Assembly (NCBI GenBank): GCA_963978545.1
Contig: OZ021729.1
Span: 92,782,466-92,846,465 of the forward strand
Direction: 5' to 3'
DNA length: 64,000 nucleotides
Source of the DNA: Linyphia triangularis
Lineage: Eukaryota; Arthropoda; Arachnida; Araneae; Linyphiidae
How positions within the stretch are numbered: the stretch's first letter is position 1; each line of letters starts with the position of its first letter. A program made the position numbers and the translations under genes. Under the pieces are notes generated by a model. That model was not told the DNA's origin. It worked only from the letters and a program-made list of their open reading frames with translations, and searched no databases. Shown in pieces: positions 11,937 to 23,467 of the stretch.

Positions 11937-13119
11937 AACAGCCAAAATGCTGCACAAAATGAGGCAGCCAGCCTGCGGGAAAATGCATATACATCCTTGA
12001 GAGAGAGAATGCTCGTCTCTGTGAAGAGGTGAATTGTCTAAGGACCAGAATCGTTGTCTTGGAGGAAGAGCTTCAGATTGCAAGAGGTAGATATTGTAAT
12101 TTTAGATTTTAACTCCTGCTTTCAATTATAGAATTACAATTTTGTAATGTACTAGCTTGGGAACAATTCTATTTGGACTTATAGACAATTTAAATATGGC
12201 ATCTTGCTGGCTATAGTTTATTTTGGTTTTGTGCTGTCATGACATTGCCATGTGAAATACTTGTAGCTTCTGTACGTAAATCTGTTGAAGTCTCATTGTC
12301 ATCAGGGATTAAGCTGTGTAGCAAAATGCTTAAGAAATTTTTTAAATGCTAAAGTTAGAATGTTTGGTTTAGCTCCTTTCCACACAAAATTTGTAAAATC
12401 ACTATTTTTGTTATGCCAATATTAATCATCAACCTAAAAGAAGTAAGTTGAAGGGTGAAAAGTATTTTTCCAGTTGATATTTGTATGAAATAGAGCAATA
12501 TTTAAAGTTATTAATGATTTTGTAATAAAAATAATGTCTTAATTGTGTTAAATTAATAGTTAGCCAGAGGCTTAATGGAAATTTTTTTTTACTATGGAGG
12601 CTTTGCTAACATGTTTTGTGAAAGGTGGGGTTGCAAAAGGCAAGCCTCAAGAACAGAGAGAAGGATTGCATGGTGGTGCAGTTCAAGCCATTATCGGGGA
12701 GTTATTATACTCTCCCCCCTCCTCTTTCATTTATAATTGAACAGCTTTCTTATGTTAAATTCTACCAAATTGCTACTAAAATATGCTGATTCTTTAAATA
12801 TTGCTTCCTACAAGCCATGTCAGTTAGCAAGATACTTTCAATTTGGGGGGATGCGCACTGCTTACAGAATTTTTTGTTGTACTATTTGTACTTTAATTTT
12901 ATGTGCATGAAGTTTTATTTCTCTTATATGAATTAAATGCAATATTTAATTACAATTAATATTGCTTTGTGGCCTGTACTGCATGGCTTCTAATTCTAAA
13001 TGTACAGAAGTTATTCTTCATGACTCAGTTTGGTATTAAATTAAGTTGTTGTAATGTGTACTTGAGTTTATAGTGTCAAATTCAAAATGCTGCCTCTGTG
13101 TATCCCATATTACTATATA

Positions 13120-13241
13120 CAGGGTCAACACGGTCCTGAAAAGTCCTTGAATTTTTTTTTTAACGAAATTTGGTATTTGAAAAAAAGATAAGGTCCTTTG
13201 AAGTCCTTGAATTTTTTTCTTCAATTAGAGTGGGAACCCTG
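13120..13241. mobile_element. Short MITE with ACAGGGT ends
   Basis: Left end ACAGGGTCAACACGGTCC and right end AGTGGGAACCCTGT are imperfect inverted repeats. The interior carries AAGTCCTTGAATTTTTTT twice in direct orientation. ATAT lies on both sides. This word pattern (CAGGGTT.CCAC with AGTCCTTGAA) is familiar from widespread animal MITEs; class not assigned. Confidence 0.6.
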
Positions 13242-14084
13242 TATATAACTTAATGTGCATAAGTATAGTTTATATTAATGGCATTTAAAAGAGAACTACA
13301 ATGATTGCATACAAATCACTTAGAAAATAGTAATTTATTACATCTAAATAAAAAAAAAAAACATTTGTAGACATAGCATTAAGTAAAAGAATAAGTGGTG
13401 ATTTCATAATACTGCAACCTTAGAAAAAGATATTTTATTAGCATCAAGTCTGCCTAGCAATATTTTAATCTAAGGTTTCTCGCTACTAAATTATTAAAGT
13501 TTTTATTTGCTGCTGTTTGGATTTTAAATTATTACTAAATATTTGTTTATTTTTATTTTAATAGACTTTGTACAGAATCAAAGAGAGAAAAAAGGCTGGA
13601 TAAAAGACTGATAAGAGCCTAAAGATTTGATCAGAGCAATGGGAACGAAATTGTGTGAGCTGAGGCGTCAAAATAAAAGAGAAATTGTTTAAATAGAAAG
13701 AAGAAAAAAACTGTTCGAATAAAATTAGTTTTTGAGTTTGTCAAATTTGTGTTTGTCTGCATTATTACATATTGATTAGATTATCTATCTGCATATTTAT
13801 TAAAAATTTGGAATTTTTTATATTTTTCTATTTCATGTTCAACCTCCGCTTTTCAAATTAAAATGATGAATAATGTACTTTTTCCTGAGCTCTGTTATAA
13901 ATTAATGCACCTAGATGGGATATACAGATTCAAGGTTTGATATAATTTTGTAGTGTGACTGGTGCTGGTTTCTGACTATCTGAGCAAACTAAAAGTGTTT
14001 CTCTTTCAGGGTTTAAATCGTTATGTGACTATTTATGCAGCCTTATATGAATAAATTTTAATTCTAGGATCAATCATAAGTTCA

Positions 14085-14388
14085 AATATAGATCTCATAT
14101 ATCTAGGTTCATATCAGGAGTCAGGACCATATCTAATTCCATGTATGAATCATATCTGAAAGTGGGCCAATTTCTGATATGCATATCTGGACAATATCTA
14201 GGTTCATATCTGGACCATATCTAGGTTCATATCTGGACCATATCTAGGTTCATATCTGGACCATATCTACTTCCATATCTGGACCGTATCTGAAAGTGGG
14301 CCAATTTCTGATAAGATGCATATATGGAATTAGATATGGTCTGATATGATTTTTCATATCTGGCCAGATACGATTTTTTCCGTAAGGG
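14085..14388. repeat. CATATCTGGACC tandem array
   Basis: Units CATATCTGGAC / CATATCTAGGTT alternate with a period near 23 bp, most regular at 14195-14270. A larger unit ending TGAAAGTGGGCCAATTTCTG occurs twice (14155, 14290). The array ends TTTTTTCCGTAAGGG at 14388, the inverse of the CCCTTATGGAAAA terminus at 6647, directly against a SINE1 fragment. Confidence 0.65.
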
Positions 14389-14546
14389 CGTGCTAGCTTC
14401 TGGACCGCGAGGTTGCGGGTTCCGAGTCCCGTGTTTAGGCATGGGTGTTTGTAAATGTATGATGGCTTGTCAAATGACGAATGTTTCGGGGCATTATAGC
14501 CCTCGTGTTGCTGACGGCGCCAGATAATCTGAAAACAACCAACCAA
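14389..14546 (+). mobile_element. SINE1, 5' truncated
   Basis: Begins CGTGCTAGCTTC inside the tRNA-like head, contains GGTTGCGGGTTCCGAGTCCC (box B region) and ends AACAACCAACCAA. The first 25 or so bases are replaced by the CATATCTGG element; no target duplication seen. Confidence 0.85.
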
Positions 14547-14764
14547 GGAACGATTATGAACGATTGATACACGATGAAATTAAGACGGCTTTTCATAATC
14601 GAAAATCTTGACATGTTGTGAGTATTAGGTATGCAAATTATTACTTAATGAAATCAAAAACAGCATCTAATATATATAACGGTAAAATAGTGTTGACACT
14701 CTTATGATATAAAAAAGCAGCCGAGATTAAATACATGTAATAGTTTATTGTCAGAGAGGCTCGG

Positions 14765-14942
14765 TTGGTTGTATTCAGATTATCTGACGCCGTCAGCAAC
14801 AAGAGGGCTATAATGTGCCGAAACATTCGTCATTAGACAAGCCAACATACATTTACAAACACCCATGCCTAACACGGGACTTGGAACCCGCAACCTCGCG
14901 GTCCAGAAGATAGCACGCTAACCACTATACCGTTTGGTTGAC
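14765..14942 (-). mobile_element. SINE1
   Basis: Complete copy flanked by the exact 13-bp duplication CAGAGAGGCTCGG (14752-14764 and 14943-14955). Confidence 0.9.
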
Positions 14943-15580
14943 CAGAGAGGCTCGGAGCGAATGGGTGACGCAAAGTACTAGTGTCAAGATTTGGAAAAGG
15001 CGGAGTCAAAACGGATTACGTAGCTTATATGAGTTTGAGTGACGTTCTACAATGTTCCAATTGGTTCTTACGAGAACAATCTAATAGCTACATTGACGAT
15101 TCCAATGCGAATACATTACATATATTTTATTTGAAATCCTTACGTCAATGCGTATGCAGCGGTGCTACTTGCAAAGGTCTTTTGCTTTTTTGCTTCTTTT
15201 TTTTCAATTTTCATTTATAAAATAAAATGTGTTAGACGCTATTTTCGAGTTTTTAATTGATGTCATTTCATGAAGTGATCCTTTTCTTATCAAATGTCAA
15301 AGTTTTCGACAAAGTAGTTTCTAAATCAATGGACTAGAAGATTAAACATAGCGAATATAGGGAATGATTTTTTTTACTAGGACTTCTTCTTAATAGATGG
15401 CGGTATAATCAGAAATACAATCACATTTAGAAATGGATGAAAGGAAGTAAACGACCTGAGAAAGGGTTAAGAGAGGTTATTTGTTGCCAAAACTCACATA
15501 ACCCTTTTAAAACTAATCTTCAAACTAAAATGTTACCATTAAATGAGTGTTGATGATAAAATGAATTAATTTTGTTTAAG

Positions 15581-15818
15581 AAAGATTTCTTTTGAGGCAG
15601 ACGTTTTGGAATTGTTTGCAACGAGTGGGGGCGTTAAAAGAGCTTTGAGAAGTGCTTCTAAAAGTGAATCGAAGGTGGGACCTCTTCGTCACTTTGGTAA
15701 AGGCCAAAGGGAGAATATAAATAGAACAACTCAGGCTGTTCGAAAAGTAGATCGCGTAACTCATTTTTACAAGTCTCCTCTCAAAAAACTTCTAGAATTA
15801 CGCGAGAAAATTGAGTGA
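15581..15818 (+). CDS. Probable 3'-terminal coding exon, basic protein
   Basis: After an acceptor-like TTTTGTTTAAG (15570-15580) the plus strand is open for 78 codons to TGA at 15816-15818. AATAAA follows at 15874. The peptide is basic and serine-rich (KRALRSASKSESKVGPLRH) and ends in a helical basic stretch (FYKSPLKKLLELREKIE). I do not recognise a family. The basic SPLKK element suggests a nuclear or phosphorylated protein, which is inference from composition only. No obvious preceding exon was found. Confidence 0.4.
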
Positions 15819-15873
15819 AATTGTTCGGACGATTTCCATTGAAATTTGGTTCAGGCTTAGTTTAGGGTAGTCA

Positions 15874-15879
15874 AATAAA
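15874..15879 (+). promoter_or_regulatory. Candidate polyadenylation signal
   Basis: AATAAA 56 bp after the stop at 15818; supports that exon as a last exon. Confidence 0.4.
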
Positions 15880-16075
15880 TAAGAAATTTCATTCGTTTGC
15901 GTGCCTCATTGTGTTTTGCACCAAATGACAGATATTATACACTCAGACCCTCTTTACGGGAAGTTAATGGGGTCTTTTCGAGTCACCCGTATAAAAACTT
16001 TTTCATCTAATCAATGCAGCTACTAGTTAGATGAATATTCAATATTTTTAGAACATTTAAACTGCAAAGCTGATA

Positions 16076-16131
16076 CAGTACAATAGTTTAAGGTTCAGTA
16101 CAATAGTTTAAGGTTCAGTACAATAGTTTAA
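16076..16131. repeat. 20-bp tandem repeat, 2.8 copies
   Basis: CAGTACAATAGTTTAAGGTT is repeated exactly twice and followed by a third copy cut after CAATAGTTTA. Confidence 0.95.
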
Positions 16132-16658
16132 CAAAATATACATTAGTAACAAAAGAAAAGGTAAATGTATTTATCTTTTAAAAATGTGTCAACCTCTTCT
16201 AAATTATTTAAAGCTCTTGAGCCATTGTCTTGTTGTAATAGGAAACGTTTCAAAGTTTCATCTGAAAGAAAAGTAGTTTAAAGAGCACATTTTTTTTCGT
16301 CTTAAGCGGGATTTCATTATGTGAGATTTCGTTTAAAACGAATAAATTAACATTAAGCTTCATCTTACGAAGAACTGCTTTTACTTCGCGTTAAACGGGA
16401 TCTCGTGTAAAACGATTTCTAGTTTGACTCCATTCGCACTATTTGCACAATTGTTCTCTCCCCAATTTGAAGCCACATTTTATTTGCCGTTATCAATTGT
16501 CAAAGAATAATGCAAGTAACAATTTTACAAAAAATTGCAACTAATTGGTAGAAATGTCAAGGGCAACGCCATTCTGCTCCAAAACATAGCAACAACTGCT
16601 CATTTGTAATAGAAATGGATGTAAAAATTATAACATTTTATGGCAACCCATTTAAATA

Positions 16659-16865
16659 ATGAAACAAATACAAGAGATGACGTTTCAGCATACTCAGGCA
16701 ACCCCCAAACGAATGAAAAGTTTTGTCAGAAGGATTTTTAAGGAAACCTTCGCTGACACAAATGATTCGACCGTTTCCTCACACAAAAAGATATTTGATT
16801 CTCTTACGTTCTCTGTTTACACAACCACGTTTTTGACGGACACTTTCAGAATAGAAAAATATTGA
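16659..16865 (+). CDS. Short open frame, doubtful exon
   Basis: A 68-codon frame with ATG at 16659 (and an internal ATG at KRMKSFVRRIFKETFADTND) ends at TGA 16863-16865. AATAAA lies at 16916. Composition is less biased than the surrounding AT-rich frames. No motif recognised; equally compatible with chance. Confidence 0.2.
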   Translation: MKQIQEMTFQHTQATPKRMKSFVRRIFKETFADTNDSTVSSHKKIFDSLTFSVYTTTFLTDTFRIEKY

Positions 16866-17943
16866 CTGGAGAAACAGAATTATGTCCACCAACATTTCAA
16901 AGAGAGTAATAATTAAATAAAAACAAAGTTTTTTAATCCTTTATATGCATTGCCAATTTTTATATTCCTTATCAAAGCGCCTGCGTTTTGCATCTAAATT
17001 TAAATATCAAAAACATTTCCTTCAGCAGAATATGAGGGAAAATACTTTTCAATATTCATTCATTAAAAATGAATGCAAATGTATGCACTTAGATCCAAAT
17101 ATCTTTTATTAATTTTGATTAAAGAAATTTATTATTTATTTATTAAAACAATTTTGGCAACAAGAAATAGTTTCTTCAATGATCGGTTAAATGCTATTTT
17201 AGCGCGATTGGAGGACGGCAAGTTGGTTTATTAATATTCCGTAAAAGCGACCTTTTAGTAAGTGACAGCCGCCAAAATTTGATAGAATGCATTGTTATAG
17301 ACATCGAATCTATCCGCCAAGTTTCAGACCCATTAGATGACGGCAAGGGGGTTAATTAGACTTCCGCAGATTTGTCCGGCAGCAACACACAAACAAAATC
17401 GAAGGTAATAAAAAGAATTTTTACCTTAAGTATTTGTTTCAATATAAAAAATTCAACCGTTTTTTTGTGGAACTAAATATAATGAATTTCAGATTTGTGA
17501 TAACTTATAGATGAATCAAAGGAGATAAATGCGTTCTTACGTTGCCTCTTAAGATTATTTGAAATGCGAAATCAAAGATATTTTCAATGCTGAACAAACT
17601 TTGGAATGTTTTCGCAGAATTTTTTTTTTTTTTTTTTTTTTTTTGTAAAACAATGATTTCTAATGGTTGAATGTTTTAATCTTTTTGTTTTTACAAAATG
17701 CAAAAAGCGTCTAAATAAAATTTTCCAAACACAAGGGTTCTCTTTAAAAATCAATACAATTCAATGTTAAGTTCGAGTTCGTTGTTAAATGCTCCTAAAA
17801 TAATAATAATAAAAATTAAAAAAATTAAAATAAAATTTTTTTTTTACTAACATTTTTTTCCTCCTATATATAACTTCATAATATACATTTGGAAATATCA
17901 TAAAAATATCTAATTTTTTTCTTCTTTTTTTTTTGCGTATGTA
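16866..17943. other. No gene seen; AT-rich with a T run
   Basis: Contains T-rich runs (about 17622-17644 and 17927-17938) and A/T-rich microsatellite-like sequence near 17800. No feature identified. Confidence 0.5.
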
Positions 17944-19063
17944 AATAATATTTTATATTCATAAATAGGACATCTAAGGTTGTGGATACGAAGGATGAAC
18001 TGAAAAAACTACTCCCTCTACACTTTCTACTCTTTCAATTACTTATACGTTTACATCACTTTCAACATTTTCAATTACTTATACATACAGTCAAAGTATA
18101 GCATGCGGGTCTCCATGCTTTGGAAATCCCTATTTAAAACAACAACAAAAAATGGTCTAGAAAAAATGTCTGTACGTGGTCAGCATAACTTCCGAACAAA
18201 TTGACCTACGATGTTCAAATTTATTGTGCTGGTTAGTGGCCCTGGGACCTACCAATAAGGTTTTTGTCAAAATCGTATATGCGCATAAGGTTGAAATGTT
18301 GAAAAATCGTGAAAAAATAAGGTTTTTCAGCAATTGCTAAAAACACGGCTCGAATGATTTTGATTAAAAATTTTTGTGCTAATGCCCCTTAATGTGTTCT
18401 AATCGTTCACACTTTCGAAATTCCCTTAAAAATACAATAAAGGTGTGAAAAGTTAGGAAAAACCGAGTGCTTTAACACAGAGCTCTCTGCTCTTGAGCAT
18501 CGCCGATTTTCTGTTTTGTTTTTTTAAGCACAAAAAAAAAAGACATGCCTATCGAAAAATATCATCACTTTCACCATTTTGGTATTTTTTTTCCCCATGT
18601 AAAAAATATTGCCACAAACTGGCCATTTCTATTTAAATGAATGAAAATATGAAAACGGTAAATATCAAATTTGAATGCAATGACCAATAAAATTGTATTT
18701 GAAAGTTGTGACAACCCTAGTTCATGTTGAGTTCTCAAAATATTCAGAGAATGATGCCAAGCAGGGACAACTTTTCAAACGGGTTTTTCTGACAACCACC
18801 AGTTGTTGAGCCCTTCGTATTCGCCTCATATCGTGAGGAGTTGTAATATAATGTTGTAAATAATTTTTATAGTTATATGCGATCCCTTCTTATATCAGGC
18901 CACTCTTATCCGATTCACGCAATCCTCTATATTATACGTGACTAGAGGTTTAGGAGAAACCTTCTAAGAAAGGAACAACTCATTCATATTCGGCTTTTTG
19001 TTGAAAACCGCCATCCATCGTATATAGCAGTGGAATAAATATTGGCAGAGTTTACAAGATAAA
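17944..19063. repeat. 1.12 kb interspersed repeat, copy 2
   Basis: Near-identical partner of 2619-3737 in the same orientation, 15.3 kb away. See copy 1 for borders and differences. Confidence 0.85.
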
Positions 19064-19663
19064 TGCTTGAATAATTATGCAAAATTAAATAAATAATAAT
19101 CAATATTTTGACCAAACCCCAACAACTTAAGGACTTTTTCTGAGGCAACAAGTAGAGTCAGTTGACTGGTTTGGAAAAGATTTTCCCTTGTTTTTTGAAA
19201 ACGTCTAAATTGAATAAATTTGTTAACACGTATTAAACTTCGATACATTTCGACTACCCATTTGTTAACATAGTACTGTTTTTTACTCATAGATACGGGA
19301 AACGATGCCAACAATACAAACAATTTGAAAAAATTGATCAATGACAGGAAAAAAAAAAAAAACTCCGCTAATTGTGTCACACATAAATTGCATTTATAGA
19401 ACCAAATATCACCAAGTGAGACCATATTATTATTGATTTCATTCTTAAATGAAGTCTAAAATTAGGAGCTTTTCCTGTAGTCCATGATCTATGCATATGA
19501 TCCATTTATGAACAGTTTTAAAAATCGTTTGAGATAATATCTTAAAAAATAGTTTTTACAGATTCCATTTATTTTTGAGGCATTTTCAACTCTTTCTAGA
19601 TTTTGGGATGACAAATCTCCCCATCTAAAATCTTCTTTAAATTTTTTTTTCCCAAATATAAAT
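19064..19663. other. Unassigned; one 116-codon minus frame
   Basis: A minus-strand frame (19075-19425) is open for 116 codons with a phenylalanine run followed by a charged helical part (YVNKWVVEMYRSLIRVNKFI). No splice sites, motif or repeat partner support it, so I do not call it a gene. Confidence 0.3.
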
Positions 19664-19990
19664 TGGCCTACCTGATCACTATGGGATTAATGCTCTGATT
19701 TCCTAGCATGCCAAAGGTGTCGAATCCTAAGTGCCGACCAAACGGTATAGTGGTTAGCGTGCTAGCTTCTAGACCACGAGGTTGCGGGATCGAATCCCGT
19801 GTAAGGCATGGGTAAATGTATGTTGGCTTGTCAAATGACGAATGTTTCGGCACTTTATAGCCCTCGTGTTGCTGACGGCGCCAGATAATCTGAAAACAAC
19901 CAAATAACCGAATCCTAAGTTATCTGCCAATCTCGCGCCAGTGCGTAATTCCGGGTTGTTCCCAGTATCCTGTCCTGATCTGACTGCACC
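19664..19990 (+). mobile_element. SINE2 copy interrupted by SINE1
   Basis: The tRNA-like head (CTATGGGATTAATGCTCTG, CCAAAGGTGTCGAATCC) is cut at 19732. It resumes after the inserted SINE1 with TATCTGCCAATCTCGCGCCAG. The head matches the SINE2 heads at 2.47 and 39.5 kb. Confidence 0.6.
19733..19908 (+). mobile_element. SINE1 nested in SINE2
   Basis: Full tRNA-like head (GCCGACCAAACGGTATAGTG) to tail, flanked by the exact 12-bp duplication CGAATCCTAAGT (19721-19732 and 19909-19920). The duplicated target is the box B end of SINE2. Confidence 0.9.
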
Positions 19991-21586
19991 CGATCGAAGT
20001 TACCATTCATGCAGGAATTAACTGAAGTAACAAAATAATATGTGTCATGTGACATACATATCATACACATCTTGTCTTCCTCCATAAGGTTAGCTGGAAG
20101 GTTGTGTTTTTAAAATACAGTTCCTGGTAATTCTAGCTAAGAACGGGCAACTCCGATGCTGAAGTCTATTCTGGACTGGGGAACAAACCGACATACCAGG
20201 TTGGCACGTGATTAACAGCGAATGTGTGGATGTTCTATAAGCTTTCATTGTGTTCAGAATTAAGTCATTGAGCATATAAACACAAAATCGATTTATGTTT
20301 AAAAGTTACATTGAAAATTTGATTCTTAAAGTAGAAATGTTATTTAAAGAAATTAAAACTTTCACTGCTTCAATTTAAACGTCATCTAACCAGTATTCAA
20401 TTGTGAAAGCTTTGGAACGAAAATAAGTCAAAATACGAAATTATTTTTAGTTTATTAAAATTTTAATTCTTCCCTACGTATAGGCTTCAAATCGCAAAAC
20501 TCGCAAAAATCGGGGAAGATTTGTAAGGCCGTAAAAAACAAAAGCAAAATAAAAACAAAGGCAAAATAAAAACAACACAAAAGAAGCCTTATGATGGAGG
20601 AGCATACTAAAAAGGAAATATATAATAATTAGTATAATAATAACAGTTTTTTATATAAAAAATACTTTTTTAAAAGTTATTCTCAGATTGTAGTTTTTTC
20701 TATTTTGCATTTCATTCAAACAGTAATAACTCCAGTTTAAATAATATTTATTGAAATTTGTTTTTTGCTATATAATTTGCATACATTGTTGAATGTTTTG
20801 ATCCTAAATACTAAGTGATTTGTGAATAAATATTTTTTAAATTGAATTTTAAAGATAAGATTCTGTATAAAAAAACTTGTATTTTTCTAATAGATTCAGT
20901 TAAAGCAAGATATCACAAAATATACACACTGTAAATATTTGTTAATAGGGTCAAAACATAGAGCAGGGTATTCCGCATTATTGAACACCAAAATTGTATC
21001 TGTGGGTTAATTAGAATTTTTGTCATTAGCGTTCGAAATTAGCCTAATTAGTTGATTAAATGTTAATTATTAAAATTGAAGACATTTAAAACATTTTTTT
21101 TATTGGAAACAGTTTAACAAATAATGTACTTTTCAAAGATCTAATTTTTAAATTGAAAATTAAAAAAAAAAAATGTTGAAACCTATACCTTCAAATGATA
21201 CGTTGAAGTTATATGTCGTTGCCTACATTCGATGTTACATGAGTTAACGGTATTATAATTCCCTCTGTATTGTTTTCACAGATTACAACCATTAGGTGTA
21301 TCAGTTTACTAACCTTTCAAAAAAATTTATAATGTTCAATGCACAAATTACCTGAATATACACAAACCAAACTAAATTCAGGCCATTCCTCATCCACCTG
21401 AGTTTTCAATAAAAAATTATAGAATTACAAATTAATGTGAGTTTATATTTGCATTTAAATAAATAGTTATTTTCTTGAACTTGTATAAGAACAGAAATAG
21501 ATTTCAAACATCTAATGTTTTTAGCTTTCTTCAATAACAATTAATAATGGAAACCATATTAACATCATGTAGCTAATAAAAATAAA
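19991..21586. other. No gene seen
   Basis: AT-rich sequence with short frames; nothing supports a gene or a repeat family. Confidence 0.45.
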
Positions 21587-21688
21587 AAGTACTGAGCACA
21601 TTCAACAAGTATATAGAAAAGTATTGAGCACATTCAACAAGTATATAGAAAAGTATTGAGCACATTCAACAAGTATAGAAAAGTATTA
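21587..21688. repeat. 31-bp tandem repeat, about 3.2 copies
   Basis: The unit runs from AGTATTGAGCACATTCAACA through AGTATATAGAAA. The third copy lacks two bases of the TATATA part. Confidence 0.9.
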
Positions 21689-21771
21689 ACATTAGACTTA
21701 TTAATGGGAATTATATTATTATTACGTAAAAGTGTCGCATTTAAAATTTTAAATTGTATACTCCCAAATAT

Positions 21772-21845
21772 ATGACTTGGGTCAAGGTCAATCCCTAAGG
21801 GGTGGGTCAAGTATCAATATACATTGGGATCCTTGACCCAAGTCG
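21772..21845. repeat. Short inverted repeat
   Basis: GACTTGGGTCAAGG is mirrored by CCTTGACCCAAGTC about 45 bp later, enclosing AATCCC...GGGATC. Confidence 0.6.
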
Positions 21846-21912
21846 AAGGTTTTTTATGTTTAATACTTTACCACCTTTAGAATTAATACTTCAGAAAGAT
21901 ATTCATAAATAT

Positions 21913-22085
21913 TGGTTGGTTGTTTTCAGATTATCTGGCACCGTCAGCAACACGAGGGCAAAATGCACCGAAACATTCGTCATTAGACAAGCCAACATAC
22001 ATTTACAAACATCCATGCCTAACACGGGACTCGGAACCTCGCGGTCTAGAAGCTAACACGCTAACCACTATACCGTTTGGTCGGC
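21913..22085 (-). mobile_element. SINE1
   Basis: Complete copy, slightly diverged in the tail (CTGGCACCGTCAGC). No clear target duplication. Confidence 0.85.
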
Positions 22086-22480
22086 GTATTCCTTTTATGT
22101 ATCTGTATATACTGAAGTGAAATTGTGTTGTTATTTTATAAATATTTTTTGACTTCGCTAATTTTGTCAAAAACTTGATTTTTAATAAATTTGAGTGACT
22201 TTCACAATACTTCATTTAAAAAAAAAATAGTAAATGAAATACAATTAAAAACCAACTTCAGTGGGGCAAGTGTCTTCTAAATGCACTGAAAACAATTAGG
22301 CTTCTATATCTTATTAAGTATTTTCTAAGAAAAAGGTATATGAGTAATGAAAAATTTAGTTTTGAGAAAAACGCATTTTAAAGAAAACTTTACTTACACT
22401 AATAGTTCCCAATTTTATCTTAAAAAAATTTAAAAAATACTTCTATATGAGGTATTATTACAAATGAGGTATTACAATAA

Positions 22481-22717
22481 TTGGTTGTTTTCAGATTATC
22501 TGGCACCGTCAGCAACACGAGGGATATAAGGGATATAATGCACCGAAACATTCGTCATTTGACAAGCCAACATACATTTACAAACACCCATGCCTTACTC
22601 GGGACTCGAACCCACAACCTTGCGGTCTAGGAGCTAATAAAGGAACTCCTAGTCTAGGTGCTAGCTTTGGTAACCACTATGCCACTATACCGTTAACCAC
22701 TATACCGTTTGGTCGGC
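22481..22717 (-). mobile_element. SINE1 with internal duplications
   Basis: Flanked by GTATTACAATAA (22469-22480 and 22719-22730). Near the head it carries local duplications: AGCTAATAAAGGAACTCC...GTCTAGGTGCTAG and three runs of ACCACTATRCC. It is about 60 bp longer than other copies. Confidence 0.85.
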
Positions 22718-22776
22718 TGTATTACAATAATAATTTAAAAATAGACTTTTTATAAATTTTAGGGTACCAATTTCTG

Positions 22777-22976
22777 TTAACCTTTTACTGTGGTTGGGTG
22801 GTTTGAGGTTTTTGGCGCAAGAGCAACACATAGTCACCAACAAATTTGTGAACATCAGTTTAAAGTTTAAGAAACATAGTATCAGAAAAATTAATATAAA
22901 AGTCAAAGATGAGATATTTTAGGGGGTGGAAGCATTCCACAAAATATGACTGTCAGACCGCTTACAGCAGTGTTAA
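22777..22976. mobile_element. TTAA-flanked MITE, family A
   Basis: Begins TTAACCTTTTACTGTGG and ends CTTACAGCAGTGTTAA. The interior GGTTTTTGGCGCAAGAG and CATCAGTTTAAAGTTTAAGA is shared with 23900-24125 and 45073-45288. TTAA ends suggest a piggyBac-type mobiliser. Confidence 0.75.
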
Positions 22977-23122
22977 TGTGTAATTTTTGGATAATGTGCC
23001 TTTGTAAAAAATGCATTGTTTTGCCGGATATGGAACAAAAGAATAAAACAACTCATCACGCCGAGTATTCCGTACCGAATAGTGTGAGGACGTGATTTGT
23101 TTTTTAAAATGCTTTGTATTAA

Positions 23123-23333
23123 AGCGGTATAGTGGTTAGCTTCTAGACGTTGCGAGTCCCGTGTTAGGCATGGGTGTTTGTATGTTGGCTTGTCTAATGA
23201 CGAATGTTTCTAGACAAGCCAACCTACATTTACAAACACCCATTACAAACCACACCATTTACAAACCACCTCCGGCGCATTATAGCCCTCGTATAGCTGA
23301 CGGCGCCAGATAATCTGAAAACAACCAACCAAC
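23123..23333 (+). mobile_element. SINE1 with internal inverted duplication
   Basis: Flanked by CTTTGTATTAA (23112-23122 and 23334-23344). After GGGTGTTTGTATGTTGGC and TGACGAATGTTTC the sequence turns back as CTAGACAAGCCAACCTACAT and repeats CATTTACAAAC words before resuming the normal tail at CGGCGCATTATAGCCC. Confidence 0.85.
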
Positions 23334-23467
23334 CTTTGTATTAACTTCTATTTTGTTTGGAGGGCAAATCTGAGGAAGCCTAATCAGTATGAAACTCAGC
23401 AGATAGATTCGATGCTGATGCATTTTGTCAAGTTTTGGAGTCTTTCACCGTCATTAAACGATAGCTT

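Larger units (their letters stand above)
9678..13720 (+). pseudogene. Decayed multi-exon gene with coiled-coil exon (BEND-like layout)
   Basis: Five blocks look like exons. (1) 9678-10058, open to TAA at 10017-10019 and then in a shifted frame (EYTVTVLQMSG) to donor AG|GTTAGT. (2) 10594-10750 after TTTTTTCAG, acidic then basic (EEVLEELIKDNSENESDE; KPTRKVLGDEEDLEVEALPK), frameshifted near 10675, donor AAG|GTACC. (3) 11792-11860 after TTTTTCAG, basic. (4) 11935-12086 after a 55-T tract, heptad-like (NARLCEEVNCLRTRIVVLEE), frameshifted, donor GAG|GTAG. (5) From 13565 after ATAG, ending near AATAAA at about 13716. A coding-like stretch at 12624-12730 may be a further exon. Acidic and basic linkers before a coiled coil resemble BEN-domain (BEND) proteins, but no BEN domain is visible. 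Kept splice sites argue for an unprocessed copy; the frameshifts argue it is dead, or that real exon borders differ from mine. Confidence 0.35.

Noticed and set aside
19075..19425. 116-codon minus frame
   Set aside because: A long phenylalanine run from a poly-A tract and no splice or homology signal; left as unassigned sequence.
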